A stretch of DNA of 8,198 nt from Bacillota bacterium (GTDB lineage Bacteria; Bacillota; Bacilli; Paenibacillales; Paenibacillaceae). Positions 5,923 to 8,198 of this stretch are shown piece by piece. Every line of letters starts with the position of its first letter. Position 1 is the stretch's first letter. The notes beneath the pieces are model-generated. The model worked only from the letters and a program-made list of their open reading frames with translations, was not told the origin of the DNA and did not search any database. The translations under genes were made by a program, and so were the position numbers. The stretch is taken from NCBI GenBank assembly GCA_023418755.1, contig JAEZZE010000458.1:1-8198 (forward strand), written 5' to 3'.

Positions 5923-7724
5923 GGCTGTTCGTCCCCTTCCGGAGGAATCGTAATTTCAAATCGCACGGTCGTGCCGGCACCGGGCTTGCTTTCGATCTGC
6001 AGCCCGCTGCCGCGTTCCGCCGTGTTCGGATAATACAGCTTGAGGCGCCGTTGAACGTTGGACATGGCAACCCCCGCTCCCTTCTTGGCCTCCCGGGAAG
6101 GTCCGCCCTCGATGCTTTGCATGAGCTTGGCCAACGTCTCTCCGTCCATGCCAAGCCCGTCGTCGATGACGGCAACGGTCGCAAAACCCGGCCTCGCCGA
6201 AAATACCCGGATCGTGACCGACCCCGGACCGATGCGGCTCTCCACGCCGTGCAAAACCGCGTTCTCCACGAGCGGCTGAATGATCAGCTTGGGAATCGGC
6301 ACCTGCAAGAGTCGTTCATCCGCTTCGATGTTCCAGTCCAGCCGATTGACGAAACGCATTTTCATAATTTGCAAATAGCGCTGCGCGTGCTCAAGCTCGT
6401 CGCGAATGGTTACCCGCTCGTCATTGCCGGCCGCGCTGCCGATCACATAGCGAAACAGCCCGGACATGGCGAGAATCGCCTGCGCAAGCTCGCTTTCCTC
6501 TTTTTCCTCCAACGACCAATAGAAAGCTTCCAGCGTGTTGAACAGAAAATGAGGGTTGATCTGCGCCTGCAGCGCCTTGAGCTCCGTGCGGCTCTGCGTA
6601 ATTTCCTTCTCGTAGACGACTTGAATCAGCTCGTTCATATGGGTAACCATCTGGTTGTACGTGTTGTTCAGCTCGTCGATTTCCAGCGTTCGGAAGCGGT
6701 TGCGACCGGCAGGAATCAGCCTGAGCCCGCCGAATCTGGCGCTGCGCATGCTTCTCATCAGCCGCTGAATGGGCCGCGTTATCATCGTGGACAGCAACAG
6801 CGTCAATAGCAGGAAAGCGAAGGCGGCAATGCCGATAGACACGTAGATCGCCGTCTGCAGCACGAAGATCCCTTCCGTCGCCGCTTCGACCGGCATGAGC
6901 AGCACGAGCTTCCAGTCCGCCACGTCGGAATGCTGCCTGACGGCGAGCATCCGCTCCTCCCCGATCGTAACGGTGCTTCCCGTTTGCGCGAGCACCGACT
7001 TCGCCGCCTCATCGTCGATATCCGATATGATCGGGTTGCCATCGCTATCTCCGAGCAGCATGAACTCCCTGTTTTTGGAAGGGTCGCCTTTTGCCTCGGG
7101 ATCGTACATATTGAAGTAATCGCGGTTGACGTGAACGACCAGGTAACCGCCGGGCCAGTAGGAAAAATCCAGCAGATTGATGCGGCGGATCGCCAGCACG
7201 GAATCCGGCAAACGCGGATCGATTCCGACCCAGGCAATGCGCCCTTTCTTATCGTCCGCCGCCGCGAGCGCATTCTCGGATATGCGATTGATGCTGGAAT
7301 CGTCAAGCGGGAACAACCGCCTGTTGTCCAACGTGTAGATCTCAAGCGAGCTTATGCCCGAGGAATAAGCCATATAATTGTTGGCGACTTGCAGCAGCGA
7401 CTGGCGCTCGTTGAACTTGGTCGGCATCTTCTGCACTTCTTTCAGCAGCAGCTTCTGCACGTAGGAATCCGCGACCACCTGGGTGGTCAGCGAATCGATC
7501 TGCTTCAGCAGCGCATCCAGCCGTCCGTTGGCCTGAATCGCCGTCTGTTGGATATGCTTCTCCGCGCTTTGCCTCAGGAGCACGGATACTTCGCCATAGA
7601 TAAACGTCCCCGCAAAGGTAAGCACGAGGATCATCGTTAGCGTGAAACCGACGAAAATCTGGTTTCTAAGGGTGTTGATCTCTCGGAGATTGATGAGCCG
7701 ATCCGTCCACTTTCTCACTTGCAC
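5919..7724 (-). CDS. Membrane sensor histidine kinase, YesM/LytS-type (HisKA_7TM-independent, His_kinase family)
   Basis: This 601-residue membrane kinase likely detects an extracellular sugar signal and phosphorylates the next-encoded regulator. A first span at about 24-44 and a second at about 288-312 enclose a roughly 240-residue extracytoplasmic sensor region, probably Cache-like. A HAMP linker follows (about 310-365; ITRPIQRLMRSM). The His_kinase domain carries phospho-acceptor His392 in INPHFLFNTLEAFYW. The ATPase domain shows the N box with Asn488 (QPLVENAVLHG), DDGLGM at 521-526 and GAGVAMSNVQRRL at 549-561. The start taken is GTG 7724 with AGAGGA 4 nt upstream; GTG 7718, two codons later, is better spaced (10 nt) and equally possible. 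The set of motifs is complete. The sensed ligand is unknown. Confidence 0.95.
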   Translation of the reverse strand: MQVRKWTDRLINLREINTLRNQIFVGFTLTMILVLTFAGTFIYGEVSVLLRQSAEKHIQQTAIQANGRLDALLKQIDSLTTQVVADSYVQKLLLKEVQKMPTKFNERQSLLQVANNYMAYSSGISSLEIYTLDNRRLFPLDDSSINRISENALAAADDKKGRIAWVGIDPRLPDSVLAIRRINLLDFSYWPGGYLVVHVNRDYFNMYDPEAKGDPSKNREFMLLGDSDGNPIISDIDDEAAKSVLAQTGSTVTIGEERMLAVRQHSDVADWKLVLLMPVEAATEGIFVLQTAIYVSIGIAAFAFLLLTLLLSTMITRPIQRLMRSMRSARFGGLRLIPAGRNRFRTLEIDELNNTYNQMVTHMNELIQVVYEKEITQSRTELKALQAQINPHFLFNTLEAFYWSLEEKEESELAQAILAMSGLFRYVIGSAAGNDERVTIRDELEHAQRYLQIMKMRFVNRLDWNIEADERLLQVPIPKLIIQPLVENAVLHGVESRIGPGSVTIRVFSARPGFATVAVIDDGLGMDGETLAKLMQSIEGGPSREAKKGAGVAMSNVQRRLKLYYPNTAERGSGLQIESKPGAGTTVRFEITIPPEGDEQP

Positions 7725-7753
7725 CCATTCCTCTTTTGCTAGATCCTAGGTCC

Positions 7754-7782
7754 AACGTACCTTATTCAAATTGGAGTGTCAA
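7754..7782 (-). promoter_or_regulatory. Predicted promoter of the kinase-regulator pair
   Basis: A perfect -35 TTGACA (7782-7777, minus strand) is followed after 17 nt by TACGTT (7759-7754), a poor -10. Transcription would start near 7747, about 23 nt before the kinase start. A strong -35 beside an imperfect -10 could give modest constitutive expression. Confidence 0.5.
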
Positions 7783-7787
7783 ACGAT

Positions 7788-7820
7788 AATATCGGTATTA
7801 AAACTAAATATAATGGTATT
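7788..7820. promoter_or_regulatory. Candidate AraC-family operator: 12-bp direct repeat at 21-bp spacing
   Basis: AATATCGGTATT (7788-7799) and TATAATGGTATT (7809-7820) match at 9 of 12 positions, with an identical GGTATT end, and are 21 bp apart, two helical turns. AraC-family proteins bind direct half-sites at this spacing. The block lies 5 bp upstream of the kinase -35 and upstream of the divergent GH43 gene, so one protein could act on both. The binding protein could be the regulator encoded at 5134-5922; this is inference. Confidence 0.4.
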
Positions 7821-7867
7821 TTTTCATAGCGTACGGGGTGTCGGCTCCTGGGAATGTCTGCTAGAAT
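7809..7867 (+). promoter_or_regulatory. Candidate promoters for the GH43 gene
   Basis: Two -10 candidates are visible. TAGAAT at 7862-7867 is preceded by TG (7859-7860), making an extended -10, with a poor -35 (TGTCGG, 7839-7844, 17-nt spacer). TATAAT at 7809-7814 is a perfect -10 but lacks a -35 and overlaps the second copy of the direct repeat. TAGAAT also forms an inverted repeat with ATTCTA at 7881-7886. I slightly favour the extended -10. Confidence 0.35.
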
Positions 7868-7908
7868 AGATGGGAATGCGATTCTATAGATCGGGGATGC
7901 AGACCTTG

Positions 7909-8198
7909 ATGAAACCGGTTAAACGCAATGAACCGCTTGTTACTCATATTTATACCGCCGATCCTTCGGCCCACGTATTCGAGGGGAAGCTATACATTTA
8001 TCCGTCGCATGATCTTGATCACGAGCAGGTCTCCAATGACAACGGCGATCAATACGACATGGAGGACTACCACGTTCTGTCGATGGAGGACGAGAACTCC
8101 CCATGCATCGACCACGGCGAGGCGCTTCATCTGCGCGATATTCCATGGGCGAAGCAGCAGCTGTGGGCGCCGGACGCGGCTTATAAGAACAATACCTA
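7909..8198 (+). CDS. Glycoside hydrolase family 43 enzyme, N-terminal part (runs off the window)
   Basis: The first 96 residues of a GH43 enzyme are present; the frame is open to the window edge. GH43 members hydrolyse arabinose- or xylose-containing glycans and oligosaccharides on a five-bladed beta-propeller. The match is to the blade-1 region: YTADPSAHVFEGKLYIYPSHD, in which Asp18 is the likely catalytic base, and later WAKQQLWAPDAAYKNNT, in which Asp89 fits the conserved Asp that tunes the acid. The catalytic Glu would lie beyond the window. There is no signal peptide, so the enzyme should be cytoplasmic and act on imported oligosaccharides. The start is probably ATG 7909, with GGGGA 11 nt upstream; ATG 7897, four codons earlier, is in frame but has no spaced ribosome site. 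Substrate specificity is not determined. Confidence 0.88.
   Translation, partial: MKPVKRNEPLVTHIYTADPSAHVFEGKLYIYPSHDLDHEQVSNDNGDQYDMEDYHVLSMEDENSPCIDHGEALHLRDIPWAKQQLWAPDAAYKNNT
7910..7923 (+). promoter_or_regulatory. cre-like CcpA site overlapping the GH43 start codon
   Basis: TGAAACCGGTTAAA fits the cre consensus TGWAANCGNTNWCA at all but the penultimate C, the same deviation as the site at 5039-5052. It begins inside the ATG at 7909-7911. cre sites at the start of catabolic genes are common in Bacillota. The motif is loose, so chance is possible. Confidence 0.45.

Noticed and set aside
7940..8146. A 68-codon minus-strand frame opposite the GH43 start
   Set aside because: It is the antisense shadow of the GH43 coding sequence, with no domain or ribosome site.

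Overview
The window reads as a carbohydrate-uptake locus from a fairly GC-rich member of the Bacillota, most like Paenibacillus, Cohnella or a close relative. The clues are a YesM/YesN-type two-component pair, lipoprotein solute-binding proteins, strong AGGAGG-like ribosome sites, cre-like CcpA sites and a carbohydrate importer with no ATPase gene beside it. The genus is inferred from gene style, not from a marker gene.

Six complete genes lie on the minus strand. In transcription order they are a sensor histidine kinase (7724 to 5919), an AraC-type response regulator (5922 to 5134, overlapping the kinase by 4 nt), a first sugar-binding lipoprotein (5021 to 3609), two membrane permeases (3412 to 2438 and 2434 to 1541, 3 nt apart) and a second, different sugar-binding lipoprotein (1477 to 164). 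A stem-loop at 44-74 probably ends the transcript. On the plus strand the first 96 codons of a glycoside hydrolase family 43 enzyme start at 7909 and run off the window, divergent from the kinase.

In the likely working model, the kinase senses a sugar or oligosaccharide outside the cell and the regulator activates the transporter promoter near 5081. The two lipoproteins deliver substrate to one permease pair driven by a shared ATPase encoded elsewhere, and the GH43 enzyme trims arabinose- or xylose-containing oligosaccharides. A cre-like site in the leader of the first binding-protein gene and another over the GH43 start suggest glucose-type repression.

The core genes are a familiar combination and I see no clearly new enzyme system. 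The less ordinary features are non-coding: a 163-bp palindromic MITE-like element filling the gap between the first binding protein and the first permease; a pair of interleaved, mutually exclusive hairpins just before the second binding-protein gene; and a 21-bp-spaced direct repeat next to the kinase promoter that looks like an AraC-family operator. There is no gene-free stretch over 300 bases.
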